Positions 7,744 through 16,082 of a DNA stretch of 64,000 bases are shown piece after piece; positions within the stretch are counted from its first letter, which is position 1; each line of letters opens with the position of its first letter. Position numbers and translations under genes: made by a program. Origin of the DNA: Desulfoluna sp942491485 (lineage in GTDB: Bacteria > Desulfobacterota > Desulfobacteria > Desulfobacterales > Desulfolunaceae). The notes under the pieces are model-generated. The model worked only from the letters and a program-made list of their open reading frames with translations, was not told the DNA's origin and searched no databases. The stretch covers positions 62,001 through 126,000 of the forward strand of contig CALOAX010000002.1 in the NCBI GenBank assembly GCA_942491485.1, read 5' to 3'.

Positions 7744-8214
7744 TCAAGCATTACCCTTAAAAGCAACAGATTCAACCCGAGGCTTCATATTTCTTATAAC
7801 AACAGTTCCAGATAACTTATCATGCCAACTTTGTTTCTTTCTATCCCAGGCCACCCAAACAAAACCTAAGCCTAACGGTAAAGCAGAAATTGCATAGGCA
7901 CAATATCGACCAATCAACTGTCCAACAGAGGCTTTACCACCCGTTTCAGCATCAACAATTTTTGCTCTAATAGCCATTTTTCCCGGTGTAGCAGATTTGT
8001 ACATCCAAAATATAATTGTACCTATGGCAGGTAAAACCCAAGAAAACAGAAAATCCCACGACCCAATCACCAATTGGTCTGAGTCAAAGAACTCCATGCC
8101 ATAAATACCAATGAGTATTGGGCTTGTGATTATCAAAATCAAAAAACCATCAATTAACGAAGCCCATGCTCTAACCCAAAAACCTGCATACTGATATTCA
8201 TTTAATTCTTGCAT
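7744..8214 (-). CDS. RDD family membrane protein
   Basis: 156 residues with the RDD family order: YAGFWVRAWASLIDGFLILI gives the first Arg and Asp in and before TM1; a second hydrophobic segment at about 55-75; then SATPGKMAIRAKIVDAETGG, the conserved loop of the family; a third hydrophobic segment (ALPLGLGFVWVAW) and the closing KKQSWHDKLSGTVVI. RDD proteins are inner-membrane proteins; a few act as sodium/proton antiporters, most are of unknown function. It is the first gene of the minus-strand island, so a promoter should lie upstream of 8214, but no clear box is visible. Confidence 0.85.
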   Translation of the reverse strand: MQELNEYQYAGFWVRAWASLIDGFLILIITSPILIGIYGMEFFDSDQLVIGSWDFLFSWVLPAIGTIIFWMYKSATPGKMAIRAKIVDAETGGKASVGQLIGRYCAYAISALPLGLGFVWVAWDRKKQSWHDKLSGTVVIRNMKPRVESVAFKGNA

Positions 8215-9242
8215 TATTCCTCTACTATTGACTTACTTTTAGTTATTAAAAATACCCATTCAGGAGTGTATATATGTAAAACGGCCGAATCTCCTCTTCA
8301 AATCTTGAAATACAGATTCAATCTGTCCCGCTTTCCCACACACTTGTTCTTCAGACTTTATGGAGGCACCTGGCCTGCCTCAAGTCAACGCACTACCCTG
8401 CACTCCACAACTATCCTCATAACGAGACAACCAGTCTTACCACAGGCAATTCTTACTCTTGCAACGTACAAATTACAAGAATCTATTTTCAGACGTAATC
8501 TCTATATTTAACACCCTTAACGAATAGATATAAACACACCACATACAAACAGACCGTAGAAGGAACATTTCGCACAAAATGAAACGTATCATCACAAATT
8601 ATAACCATGGGCAAACCATAGCTGCGCCCTTAAAAACATATCCTTATTTTTCTTCGTGCTCTTCGTGGTTCCAACAATTGTTACAGGCATCCGTCAAAAC
8701 GATCTTCAACCGCTGTCATCTTGCAACCATGGATCCCCGGTCATTCGAATCGCCAGCACAACCATGGAACGCCATATAATGGTTTATCCAAATCTTCCGA
8801 TCACCCTAACAGCCGGGGAAGACAAAAACGGGGAGACGTCGTTACGCAAAAAAAATGAAACTGCTCTATTCTCAAAAACGGCCGTATTGCCTCACCCTCC
8901 GCGCGAATGCCCCGAAAATGGTCGCACTACTGCAACCTTCACGCATTCGCCATAAGGTTTCAAGGTGCCCCCACCTTGCCGCCGGAGGCATCAGTTTTTG
9001 TATGTTTTAGCTTTCCGCATCCCCAACGAACATAGCCCCTCCTTCTTGCCCTATAACCCAAACTTCGATACATTCAACGTCTATAAATGAGGGTTTCCCG
9101 ACTTAAACCAACCCTTCTTCTCCACGGGCGCAGCCCGTCAGCGAATGTGATCGACCCGAGGAACGAGGGGCGGGAGCATTCGCGAACCAGCTTTCAAGGT
9201 GGCTCACCTTGCCGCCGGAGGCCAATTTCAGGAGTTGCTTTT
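8215..9242. repeat. Long intergenic region with three repeat types
   Basis: About 1 kb with no convincing gene. 8215-8570 is AT-rich and shows nothing recognisable; no integrase gene is present. A GGATCCCCGG-type element lies at 8727-8823. A variant mosaic repeat (stem GCGAATGC/GCATTCGC with a different loop, then CAAGGTGCCCCCACCTTG and CCGCCGGAGGC) lies at about 8901-8989. A full inverted mosaic repeat with third hairpin lies at 9122-9222, 20 bp before the next start codon. Confidence 0.7.
8727..8823. repeat. GGATCCCCGG-type repeat, copy 1
   Basis: About 97 bp starting ACCATGGATCCCCGGTC and ending AGCCGGGGAAGAC; the ends are partly inverted (CCCCGG/CCGGGG), the interior differs between copies. 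Other copies: 19835-19936, 24684-24784 (inverted), 26707-26812; a single end at about 24963. Confidence 0.65.
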
Positions 9243-10661
9243 ATGACCACCAGACGCTTTTTTGCCTTTGTTCTTTTGTCTCTTTTTACCTTCTGTCCCG
9301 GCATGGGCTTTGCCCGGACGTTTACGGGGGAGGGTGTTGGATCGACACCAGAGGAGGCCCGAAAGGAGGCCTTGGCGGATCTGTCCCAGGCCCTTTATGT
9401 TGAGGTGGCGAGTGAGTTCAGCTCTGTGGTGACCCAGAGCAACACGGAAACCGACTTTGAGAAGACAAAGCAGATCAACGTGTCGTCCCGGCTTCCGCTA
9501 TTTGGGGCGGAGTTCACGGACATGCCGTCAAATGGGGGATTCAAAGCATTGGCCTCCTTGTCTGAGGCAAACAGGCCGATGTATGAAAAGGAGCTTGTGG
9601 CTCTTCGGGGCGAGGTGGAGGCGTTGTTGCCCAAGGTGGACGCAGCCAAGGGAAACGCGGCAAAGGTGGGTCTGTTGGAGGAGATTCTTACAAAGCTGGA
9701 TCGGGCCGACCGTGTTGGGGTGGTGACCCGTCTCCTTGGCGGTGAGGCCACCACGGCCCCGGTCATTACCGAGGCGGAGGTCAAATCCCGGATCAGCAAG
9801 CTGGAGAAGAAGGCGGACACCCTTGACTACGGGCTTAAGCTCATGGCCCGTGGCATTGGCAAAAAGCGGGTCTTCGTTTTCCCGCCGAGGACTGGCAATT
9901 CGCAAGAGGTGACGCAGTTTGCAGGTGCCGTCAAATCCCATCTGAGCATGTATCTTGATACCACGGACACCCTTGACGGTGCGGACTATTACATGACAGG
10001 CGAGTACGCCCGGCTGGATAACGCCATCGAGCTCACCTACCGCTTAATGGACCGTGACCAGACCACCCTTCAAACAGCCATGGCCTGGTTTCTCCCGTCG
10101 GCTTACGCCCAATACGAGGTAAACCCCGCCACAACGGATTTCCACCGGCTCATTGCCTCCGGCCTTGTGGTCTCAAGTGATTTTAAGGCCAGCATCAGAA
10201 CGTCCGACGGCCAGTCCGATCTTCTTTACAGAAAAGGAGACCTCATCCGGCTCCTTGTGAAGGTGAACCGGCCCGGCTACTTCTATCTCATGAGCCACAG
10301 CCTCAAGGAGCAGCCTTACTCCTACCTTGTCCACCTGAACGATGCCCCGGGCAACCGAAAATTCATCTCGTACATCGGGCCTGACGATGCCGGAAAATGG
10401 GTGGAGCTCGGCGAGTTTGAAGCGGTCCCCCCGTTTGGCGTGGAGACTCTCCAAATTTATGCCTCCACGCAAGATCTGATCAACCGTGTCCCCAAGGCCT
10501 TCCTGGATCCTGAAACCCAGCTTTACAAGGTCGGCACCCCGGACAAAGGGGTCGTGGCCCCGGAAAAAGCCCTCGTCACCACCCGTGGCCTCATGCTGAA
10601 GAAAAAGAATAAAACCTCGTATTCCGAAGCCAGCCTGACGTTTACCACGATGAAAGAGTAA
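9243..10661 (+). CDS. Exported LPP20/FlgT-N-like and DUF4384-like protein
   Basis: 472 residues from ATG 9243, which has AGGAG eight bases upstream and is followed by a clear signal peptide (FFAFVLLSLFTFCPGMGFA). Residues about 25-100 match the LPP20 pattern of envelope proteins (TFTGEGVGSTPEEARKEAL), the fold found in lipoprotein LPP20 and FlgT. The C-terminal third resembles DUF4384: YRKGDLIRLLVKVNRPGYFY and later WVELGEFEAVPPFGVETLQI. The protein would sit in the periplasm. The window has a second LPP20-like protein at 61826-62887. Function unknown; a role in outer-membrane assembly or as an envelope adaptor is a guess. Confidence 0.7.
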   Translation: MTTRRFFAFVLLSLFTFCPGMGFARTFTGEGVGSTPEEARKEALADLSQALYVEVASEFSSVVTQSNTETDFEKTKQINVSSRLPLFGAEFTDMPSNGGFKALASLSEANRPMYEKELVALRGEVEALLPKVDAAKGNAAKVGLLEEILTKLDRADRVGVVTRLLGGEATTAPVITEAEVKSRISKLEKKADTLDYGLKLMARGIGKKRVFVFPPRTGNSQEVTQFAGAVKSHLSMYLDTTDTLDGADYYMTGEYARLDNAIELTYRLMDRDQTTLQTAMAWFLPSAYAQYEVNPATTDFHRLIASGLVVSSDFKASIRTSDGQSDLLYRKGDLIRLLVKVNRPGYFYLMSHSLKEQPYSYLVHLNDAPGNRKFISYIGPDDAGKWVELGEFEAVPPFGVETLQIYASTQDLINRVPKAFLDPETQLYKVGTPDKGVVAPEKALVTTRGLMLKKKNKTSYSEASLTFTTMKE

Positions 10662-11263
10662 AGGGCATGCCTCCGGCGGGCAGGGGATGATCCCCTGCAC
10701 CCCAGGATTGCGAATGCTCCACCCCTCGTTCCTCGGGGTGTCACATTCGCTGACGGGCTTCGCCCGTGACGGACGACAAGGCCGTTATCTGACCATCCTC
10801 TGTGTCAGACATATTCAAGTGATTCATTGGGCGGGTTTTAGCGATGCACGTCCCCGGTAGGATGGGCAAAGCGCGAAGCGTGCCCATCATGGGTGGATTA
10901 ACATCCACCGATCATATGGACCGACATAACGGCAGCCCGGCATCCTTTTCCGGCATGGGGCTTTATTGCTGCTCGTGATGGGCACGGCACTGCCTTTGCC
11001 CATCCTACGGTGCTACGGAGCCGCTGTCATTCCACGCGTGTTATTCCCTTCTTCATGCAGCCCGAAGGGCACTTCATGTGCTTCATGGTTCACAAAGCCC
11101 TTCCTTGATGCCTGGACCAGCAACCACCCCTCATGCAAAACTCACCCAACCACATCAAGAATATTAAAGCCTACCCTCAATTTACTACCACCTCAAAACA
11201 AAGCATGATAACACATTTCCTGATTACTATTTAATTTCAGCCCCCCATATTGCAGAGGACGTC
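10662..11263. repeat. Intergenic block with mosaic repeat and GTAGGATGGGC palindromes
   Basis: No gene. A full mosaic repeat at 10669-10769 begins eight bases behind the stop codon; its first stem is GCAGGGGAT/ATCCCCTGC instead of AAGGTG/CACCTT, followed by the TCGTTCCTC loop and GACGGGC/GCCCGT hairpin. A REP-like word GTAGGATGGGCAAAGC at about 10858 and its inverted partner TTTGCCCATCCTAC near 11000 follow; the same word recurs at about 63131. A CAGCCCGAAGGGCACTTCAT palindrome lies at about 11059. Confidence 0.75.
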
Positions 11264-12469
11264 ATGCCAAGCCCATATTTAAAGCTTACCCACCGAATAA
11301 CGCAAAAAGAGTTTTTTCATCTATGGGACAACGGGTTGGGAACCCCATTCTGCCAAAACAACCCGGGTGACGACAATGTTCTCACCATCCAACACTCTGC
11401 ACAGCGTTACTTCTCAGATGGTATTATAAAGGCCATTGTATCAGCAGGATCAGCGATAATTGCTATCTATGCCTTCTACTATTTATTCACTCACCCTGAA
11501 ATAAGTGCCAGTATAAGAAAGGTCTACCTCATTCCAACGGCGTTTGTCGCCTGGGCAGGACAGTTCGCAGTTCAGGCATTCCGTTTTCTCGATTCATCGC
11601 AAAAACTCAAGCGCAATGACCTGTCGGGGTTCGAGCTGGAAGACTATGAGCCAGCCATTGATCGTCTTAAGCGTACCTCAATTATCTGGGGCATTGAAAA
11701 CAATACCCTCGAGTATTCCGGGGGCAACAACGTAAGGCTGTTACGCAACGTACCCAAGGAGAGTTCCGACAGCTCATATGTGCGCCTTGCAGCGATATTT
11801 GTTGTCGTGGGCATGTTCGTTATTGCCACCCCTATCATGTCGATCATCGGCTACAATATCTCAGTGACCAAAGCGTATCGAGCCCAAGGGATTTATCGAC
11901 TCAAAGACACGTACAGCGTGAGGAAAATCCTCTACGACAAAAAAACAAAATCTCCCGTTACAGGCACGTTTCAGAGCCTTTACAGATCTGGTGAAATTTT
12001 TTCGGAATGCAGTTATTTGAAGGGTCAACCTGTGGGCATTGAGAAAAAATACTATCCGACAGGTAAATTAATGGCTGAGTATTTCTATGAACACGGGAAA
12101 AAAAATGGGGTCGCGAAAAAATACTATCACTCAGGTGAGCTAAGCGGAGAGGTCCCCTATAAAGACGGCGTGCTGAACGGACCAGGAAAATCATTTCACA
12201 GTTCTGGAGAGGTATCCAGAAAGTTCACCTTAGTACAAGGACTTATCCAGGGGATATCATATGGCTACTATCAATCCGGCGAAATATCGTCATGCATGCA
12301 ATACAAAGACGACAAGGTTGAAGGAGCTGCATACCAATACTATATCTCCGGCAAGTTAAAGAAAATAACCCACTACAAAAATGGGACAGCCCTGTCTGGA
12401 TACGAGTATGACAAAGAGGGATGCAGAAAAGAATTAACCCCAAGCGATTTAAAGTGGATCAACTCGTAA
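11264..12469 (+). CDS. Membrane protein with C-terminal MORN/YwqK-type repeats
   Basis: 401 residues. Two hydrophobic segments lie at about 58-75 (IVSAGSAIIAIYAFYYLF) and 178-202 (LAAIFVVVGMFVIATPIMSI). From about residue 225 there are at least six repeats of 22-24 residues of the form YYxSGELxxxxxYKDGxxNG (for example YYHSGELSGEVPYKDGVLNG), the MORN_2 repeat of YwqK-family proteins. These are often annotated as antitoxin components, but no toxin partner lies next to this gene; both sides are repeat DNA. The repeats probably form an extended beta structure outside or inside the membrane. A ribosome site GAGGA precedes the ATG. Confidence 0.75.
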   Translation: MPSPYLKLTHRITQKEFFHLWDNGLGTPFCQNNPGDDNVLTIQHSAQRYFSDGIIKAIVSAGSAIIAIYAFYYLFTHPEISASIRKVYLIPTAFVAWAGQFAVQAFRFLDSSQKLKRNDLSGFELEDYEPAIDRLKRTSIIWGIENNTLEYSGGNNVRLLRNVPKESSDSSYVRLAAIFVVVGMFVIATPIMSIIGYNISVTKAYRAQGIYRLKDTYSVRKILYDKKTKSPVTGTFQSLYRSGEIFSECSYLKGQPVGIEKKYYPTGKLMAEYFYEHGKKNGVAKKYYHSGELSGEVPYKDGVLNGPGKSFHSSGEVSRKFTLVQGLIQGISYGYYQSGEISSCMQYKDDKVEGAAYQYYISGKLKKITHYKNGTALSGYEYDKEGCRKELTPSDLKWINS

Positions 12470-12714
12470 ACACACGCCGAATGCCAGCAGAGCTTTTGAC
12501 ACCCTGATATAGCAGGACACACGCCAAGCCGTTCAAGTTCATACCTTTCTCTTGGTTTCCCGCCACCAAGATCAATACACCAACACCGGATATTCCCCGA
12601 CTGCATCAGTACTCATCCGCGCCCTTGTGGTTTTTCCTGAGGTACGAAGGAAAAAACGCAAGGGCAATAAGCTTTCGAGGTGGCTCACCTCGCCGCCGGA
12701 GGCAACGCGTTGCC
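12470..12714. repeat. Short intergenic segment with truncated mosaic repeat
   Basis: A one-hairpin mosaic copy at 12671-12703 (TCGAGGTGGCTCACCTCG, then CCGCCGGAGGC) ends 12 bp behind the stop codon of gspB. Nothing else seen. Confidence 0.7.
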
Positions 12715-13419
12715 TTACCGCCCTGAAAACGCCAGAAACTGACGACTGCCATCCACATCGAGCACCACGCCCTCTGCGGTGATGGTGAGGATTTTTGCGC
12801 CGTCCAGCACGCCGCCTTCCCGGAGGATCTGACTGTTGATGACGGCAATGCGGCGGGAGGGGGTTTCGGACCAGCGAACGCCTTGAAGGTGATATGTTGA
12901 GGCGTCAGCTGCCGGAAGGCTTCGGAGGTCTTCGACGGGTTCATCCGGCTGGTTCACGGGCGGGGCCGCCTCAGCCGCTTCGGGGGCGGCATAGGTCATA
13001 GGCTTGGGTTCCGTGGCGCCCATTGCTTCGGTGTTGTTTTCTGCTGGGGGCTCCAACGTTTGGAATGTTTCAGGGTCAGGCCGTTTCACGGGTGCCGGAA
13101 CCGCGACAACCGGAGCTGAGGGTTTTTTAAGGGTATCGGCCCTCTCAGGAGCCGTCACCGAAGGGGCCACAGGGGCAACGACCCGGAACACGGGGGTCTC
13201 TTTGGTGGGTTCTTCAGCTGCCACAGCAACGGGTTCGGGGGATTGGGCCAGGTAAAAGCCTCCGGCGACTCCGGCCGTACCGGCGATGATGACGGTCAGG
13301 GGGAGGATCCAGCGCCACGCGGCACTCTTTGAAGGCATAGCGCCCCGTTCAACAGGGGCGACGGGGCCGTTTTCCTCATCCTTTTCCATCCGCTTTAACG
13401 CCTCAAGAACCGAACTCAT
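12715..13419 (-). CDS. gspB: Type II secretion protein GspB
   Basis: 234 residues. Short cytoplasmic N-terminus (MSSVLEALKRMEKDEE, the usual start of GspB/ExeB), one membrane segment at about 35-55 (WILPLTVIIAGTAGVAGGFY), a Pro/Ala/Glu-rich periplasmic linker, and the C-terminal GspB domain (TYHLQGVRWSETPSRRIAVI, then GGVLDGAKILTI). In Aeromonas and relatives ExeA-ExeB form an inner-membrane complex that helps GspD multimers pass the peptidoglycan. Start overlaps the gspA stop by 4 bp (ATGA), so the two genes are translationally coupled. They lie about 15 kb from the other gsp genes. Confidence 0.9.
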   Translation of the reverse strand: MSSVLEALKRMEKDEENGPVAPVERGAMPSKSAAWRWILPLTVIIAGTAGVAGGFYLAQSPEPVAVAAEEPTKETPVFRVVAPVAPSVTAPERADTLKKPSAPVVAVPAPVKRPDPETFQTLEPPAENNTEAMGATEPKPMTYAAPEAAEAAPPVNQPDEPVEDLRSLPAADASTYHLQGVRWSETPSRRIAVINSQILREGGVLDGAKILTITAEGVVLDVDGSRQFLAFSGR

Positions 13420-15074
13420 GGTGTCACCCCTTCCTGTTGGTCATACGCCGCCACCCTGTTCCCTGCGCCGGGCAGGCCATTTTTAAGGGCGCTTGCCAGG
13501 GCGACCCGGGTCAGGGCCCCGACCTTTCCGTCCGTGGGAATGCCGTAGGCAGCCTGAAGGGTAATAATCGCCGCCCGTGTTGTCGCATCAAAAAGACCGT
13601 CCACGGAGATATCGGAAAAACCGGCCCGGGCAAGGGCGGACTCCAGGGCGATCACCTCCTGTTCGGTGGAATACTCGGTCACCATGTCGGAGAACCCCAG
13701 GGGGTTCGTGCAGGCGATGATGGCGCGCCCCGACCAGAGCCTGCGGGCATCGGATGGTGCAATCTCCACTGCTCCCCGGGACGAATGAAACGTCAGCAGC
13801 CCATCTTCTCCGGCTCCTTCATACACCAGCGCCAGGGGCATGGGCCCACCCGTCTCAAACAGCACCAGCGTGGGCAGGTTGAACGCCAACGCAAGGTCGA
13901 GGTCGTCATCCACCGGCATCACCTCCATGCCCATGGGAGCGGCCGCAGCAGAAAAAAGAAGGTATGGGTCGGTGATGGCAGGAAGCTCTGAAACGCTGAC
14001 CTCATGCCCCCAGCCCCCCATGACCCGCTGGACGCCCCAGGCCACAGACCCGGAAACACCCGCCTCATCAAAGAGATCGGACAGGCTGTAGGTCAGGGGT
14101 TCCGTGGGTGCCGGGATGATTTCCGCCTGGATGGCAGGAGGAGGGGCCGACGGCGCCTGAAAGCGCCCGGCAAGAAAAAAAGCGGCCGTCAGAACCAGTC
14201 CGATAACCATGGCACCGCCCGCCCATTTCACCGAGGAGCGCCCCAACGGCTTGCTCGGAATGTAGGGCCGGTCGGACAACTCGGTCACGGCCTCCTTCAC
14301 CGATTTCCTGTCCACCCGTTTCCTGCCCGCCACAAAAGCACAGAGCAAGGCCCGGTCGCAGCAGATGTTGATGACGCGGGGGGTTCCCATGGCGTACCGG
14401 AAAACAAGGCCCATGGCCCCCTTGGTAAACAGCTCGGAGCCGTCTCCCAAAGCGGCCTTCTGGAGGCGATGCACGATATAGCGTTGGGTCTCTTCCAGAG
14501 AGAGCGGTCGCAGGCGGCAGGAGAGAGAAATGCGCTGGGCAAGCTGGCGGAGTTCGTACCTCTCCAGCATGGCCCCCAGCTCCGGCTGGCCGCAGAGAAC
14601 GGTCTGGAGCAACTTGGTGCGGGTGGTCTCAAGGTTGGAGAGGAGGCGAAGCTCCTCCAGCACCTCGATGGAGAGGTTCTGGGCCTCGTCTATCACAAGG
14701 AGGGCCCGTTTCCCCGCTTCGCGGTTTTCAATGAGAAAACGCTGAAGGGACGCTGTCAGGTCCGACCGGCTGGTGGACGACGCATCGGTGCCGAAATCGC
14801 GGTTGATGGACTGCAGAAGCTCCACGGCGTTCAAAGTGGGATTGAAAATACACGCCACCGCCACGGACTCGTCCAACCCCTCAAGGAAGGTGCGCAAAAG
14901 CGTGGTCTTGCCCGTCCCCACTTCCCCGGTGATCTCCACAAAGCCCTCACCGCTCTCAAGGGCATAGGTCAGATGCCCCAACGCCTCCTGATGACAACGC
15001 GACGGATAAAGATATGCCGGCGTCGGCACCAGCTGGAAGGGCCTCTCCTTTAAATGGAAATGTCGTCGGTACAT
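13416..15074 (-). CDS. gspA: Type II secretion AAA ATPase GspA/ExeA with peptidoglycan-binding domain
   Basis: 552 residues from ATG 15074, where the family's typical start MYRRHFHLKERPFQLVPTP begins. AAA-type ATPase in the N-terminal 270 residues with Walker A GEVGTGKTTLL and Walker B ALLVIDEAQNL. One membrane segment at about 285-305 (WAGGAMVIGLVLTAAFFLAG), then a periplasmic part with a cysteine-protease-like C39 layout without visible catalytic Cys, and a C-terminal PG_binding_1 domain (DGLFDATTRAAIITLQAAYG). ExeA uses ATP and peptidoglycan binding to open the wall for secretin assembly. First gene of the gspAB operon. Repeat DNA begins about 40 bp upstream of the start. Confidence 0.92.
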   Translation of the reverse strand: MYRRHFHLKERPFQLVPTPAYLYPSRCHQEALGHLTYALESGEGFVEITGEVGTGKTTLLRTFLEGLDESVAVACIFNPTLNAVELLQSINRDFGTDASSTSRSDLTASLQRFLIENREAGKRALLVIDEAQNLSIEVLEELRLLSNLETTRTKLLQTVLCGQPELGAMLERYELRQLAQRISLSCRLRPLSLEETQRYIVHRLQKAALGDGSELFTKGAMGLVFRYAMGTPRVINICCDRALLCAFVAGRKRVDRKSVKEAVTELSDRPYIPSKPLGRSSVKWAGGAMVIGLVLTAAFFLAGRFQAPSAPPPAIQAEIIPAPTEPLTYSLSDLFDEAGVSGSVAWGVQRVMGGWGHEVSVSELPAITDPYLLFSAAAAPMGMEVMPVDDDLDLALAFNLPTLVLFETGGPMPLALVYEGAGEDGLLTFHSSRGAVEIAPSDARRLWSGRAIIACTNPLGFSDMVTEYSTEQEVIALESALARAGFSDISVDGLFDATTRAAIITLQAAYGIPTDGKVGALTRVALASALKNGLPGAGNRVAAYDQQEGVTP

Positions 15075-15307
15075 GTTGGCCTTGTATGTTGATTGAGAGG
15101 AAAAGCTAAAAACGTTGCCTCCGGCGGGCAGGGGATAAATCCCCTGCACCCCAGGTTCGCAAATGCTCCGAACCCTCGTTCCTCGGGTACGTCACATCTG
15201 CTGACGGGCTACGCCCGTGAATAACCGAAGAGGTTATCCAAGCTCCTTCATGCAGCCCGAAGGGCACTTCATGCTCTTCATGGTTTTTAATAAAAGGCTA
15301 AGCCATA

Positions 15308-15485
15308 ACGTCGGGTGCATTTATGCACCATGCTGGCCGAACGCCACTCTCAATGCCCCAAAACCTCAGAAAACCACCACACCGTCGCTTCGATGCACGT
15401 CTTCATTCTGGTGCATGGAATGCACCCTACGGGGGTGTCACGTCCCAACCACCGTCATGTGAACAAGAAAGCGGCATCAATCGTC
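15308..15485 (+). repeat. BIME-like pair of REP palindromes, copy 1
   Basis: Starts at GGGTGCATTTATGCACCATG and contains, about 100 bp later, the inverted form GGTGCATGGAATGCACCC followed by TACGGG. Nearly the same segment recurs at 15752-15925. The palindromes match those around the tyrosine transposase at 61049-61594. Confidence 0.75.
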
Positions 15486-15751
15486 ACTGCTGGAATCCCT
15501 AAAAGCGTTGCCTCCGGCGGCGAGGTGTGCCACCTCGAAAGCAGGATGCGAATGCTCCACCCCTCGTTCCTCGGGTTGTCACATTCTCTGACGGGCTACG
15601 CCCGTGAACAACGCCTTAAATTTTTAAACGTTCTTCCTGCAGCCCGAAGGGCGCTTCGTGGTCTTCGTGGTTTTTCACGTAAAGAGCCATAAGTGCATCC
15701 GGGGAAGACGATACATTCCCTTTCGCCATTACCCGACACCACGGGACAAAC

Positions 15752-15925
15752 GTAGGGTGCATTTATGCACCATGCTTGCCGAACGCAACTCTCAATGCCC
15801 CAAAACCTAAGATAACCACCACACGGTCGCTTCGATGCACGTCATCATTCTGGTGCATGGAATGCACCCTACGGGGATGTCACATCCCAACCGGCGGCAT
15901 GTGAATAAGAAGGCGACATCAACAA
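15752..15925 (+). repeat. BIME-like pair of REP palindromes, copy 2
   Basis: Direct repeat of 15308-15485 with scattered substitutions. The first palindrome here has the full GTAGGGTGCATTTATGCACC form. Confidence 0.75.
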
Positions 15926-16017
15926 AACACGCGAAATTAGGTTCCAAAGCTGTAATGAGGCATGACGAAAATAGCCGCGCCGGAGCACGGCGCACCCGAC
16001 AGCCCCTCAAAATCAAA

Positions 16018-16071
16018 AACCTGTTTATCAAACTTTTCAAAAGTTTGGCCCCCGGCAGGGCCGCCGGAGGC
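16018..16071 (-). repeat. Second-type mosaic repeat behind the acyl-CoA ligase gene
   Basis: Inverted form of GCCTCCGGCGG, CCCTGCCGGGGGCCAAACTT, TTGAAAAGTTTGATAAACAG. Ends 11 bp from the ligase stop codon. AAACTTTTGAAAAGTTT-type self-complementarity gives a small hairpin. Confidence 0.75.
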
Positions 16072-16082
16072 TCTTTTTCTCC

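Larger units (their letters stand above)
15075..16082. repeat. Repeat-only region: two REP-pair duplications and three mosaic repeats
   Basis: No gene in 1 kb. Mosaic copies at 15117-15220 and 15510-15607 (both with TCGTTCCTC loop and GACGGGCTACGCCCGT third hairpin) and a second-type copy at 16018-16071. A roughly 175-bp segment at 15308-15485 recurs as a direct repeat at 15752-15925 with high identity; each copy contains two inverted palindromes (GGGTGCATTTATGCACC and GGTGCATGGAATGCACC). Confidence 0.85.

Noticed and set aside
8209..8511. Plus-strand open frame of 100 codons next to the RDD gene
   Set aside because: No recognisable motif, odd composition, no ribosome site; divergent AT-rich DNA without coding character.
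1500..9000. Prophage as explanation for the AT-rich island
   Set aside because: No integrase, terminase, capsid or tail genes.
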